This document shows positions 30,782 to 30,918 of a DNA stretch of 30,918 bases, in pieces. Under the pieces are notes generated by a model that was not told where the DNA came from, made no database searches, and saw only the letters and a program-made list of their open reading frames with translations. Location of the stretch: the NCBI GenBank assembly GCA_030618325.1, contig JAUXDP010000003.1:1-30918 (forward strand), read 5' to 3'. How positions within the stretch are numbered: position 1 is the stretch's first letter; each line of letters starts with the position of its first letter. The DNA is from Methylococcaceae bacterium (lineage in GTDB: Bacteria; Pseudomonadota; Gammaproteobacteria; Methylococcales; Methylomonadaceae). The translations under genes and the position numbers were made by a program.

Positions 30782-30918
30782 TTACAACTCACTGATAGCA
30801 AGAGTAGCAATTCTCAAAATATTCCCAGCCAAAATAGATATTTGAGGATCAGGTTTTTTATAATCTGTGATTTCACCAAAACAGATCAATCCTGTCGCAA
30901 AATAACTAAAGATATAAA
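30782..30918 (-). CDS. Possible C-terminal end of a gene entering from the right edge
   Basis: On the reverse strand a frame is open from the window end to TAA at 30782-30784, giving 44 residues: ...FATGLICFGEITDYKKPDPQ then ISILAGNILRIATLAISEL. The composition is protein-like but no family is recognised, and an open frame of this length can occur by chance in AT-rich DNA. Confidence 0.35.
   Translation of the reverse strand, partial: YIFSYFATGLICFGEITDYKKPDPQISILAGNILRIATLAISEL

Noticed and set aside
1..30918. CRISPR arrays, tRNA or rRNA genes, prophage or plasmid origin
   Set aside because: No regularly spaced direct repeats, cloverleaf-type sequences, rRNA motifs, phage structural genes or iteron clusters were seen.

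Overview
The window reads as chromosomal DNA of a moderately AT-rich gammaproteobacterium. Supporting signs are the gene orders dusB-fis-purH-purD, nlpD-rpoS and leuS-lptE, the outer-membrane machinery (LptE, a TonB-dependent receptor, several lipoproteins) and a PEP-CTERM surface protein. The PEP-CTERM protein together with this mix would suit the Methylococcales or a similar environmental lineage, but this is inference: no methanotrophy gene is present and no search was run.

Layout. 1-2.5 kb: the C-terminal half of a CopA-type copper P-type ATPase, a TauE/SafE-like (UreH-domain) membrane protein overlapping it, and an EcsC-family protein. 2.6-6.8 kb: dusB-fis and purH-purD, all forward. 6.8-12.5 kb, reverse: an operon of a YfiR-like periplasmic protein, a CHASE8-HAMP-PAS-GGDEF-EAL protein and a TonB-dependent receptor, followed by an AlkB-type dioxygenase whose stop codon interlocks with that of purD. 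12.7-14.9 kb, reverse: a tightly overlapping macrodomain-msrB-M18 aminopeptidase operon, with a 165-bp palindromic repeat directly upstream. 15.2-17.8 kb: a lipoprotein, an AGCS sodium/amino-acid symporter and a DUF502 membrane protein. 17.8-18.3 kb: a decayed stretch with an IS30-type transposase remnant. 18.3-20.8 kb: a membrane DnaJ-like protein and nlpD-rpoS. 20.9-22.2 kb, reverse: an orphan ParA-like ATPase and a zinc-ribbon protein. 22.3-25.3 kb: leuS-lptE. 25.4-27.3 kb, reverse: a hypothetical membrane protein and cca. 27.4-30.5 kb: a second TauE/SafE protein, an AraC-family regulator and a PEP-CTERM protein. The right edge holds faint remnants and perhaps the end of a reverse-strand gene.

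The most unusual observation is a ~170-bp near-perfect palindromic repeat (18852-19020) between the dnaJ-like gene and nlpD. It overlaps nlpD, supplies its ribosome-binding site and only usable start codons, and encodes about its first 29 residues. A related ~100-bp copy lies in inverted orientation at 29571-29672, after the AraC gene. A second, unrelated palindromic element (14916-15080, with 19-bp perfect ends and a possible 6-bp target duplication) sits in the leader of the macrodomain operon. The YfiR / c-di-GMP / TonB-receptor operon is the most interesting functional cluster: it looks like a YfiBNR-type signalling module in which a TonB-dependent receptor stands where an outer-membrane YfiB-type lipoprotein would be expected.
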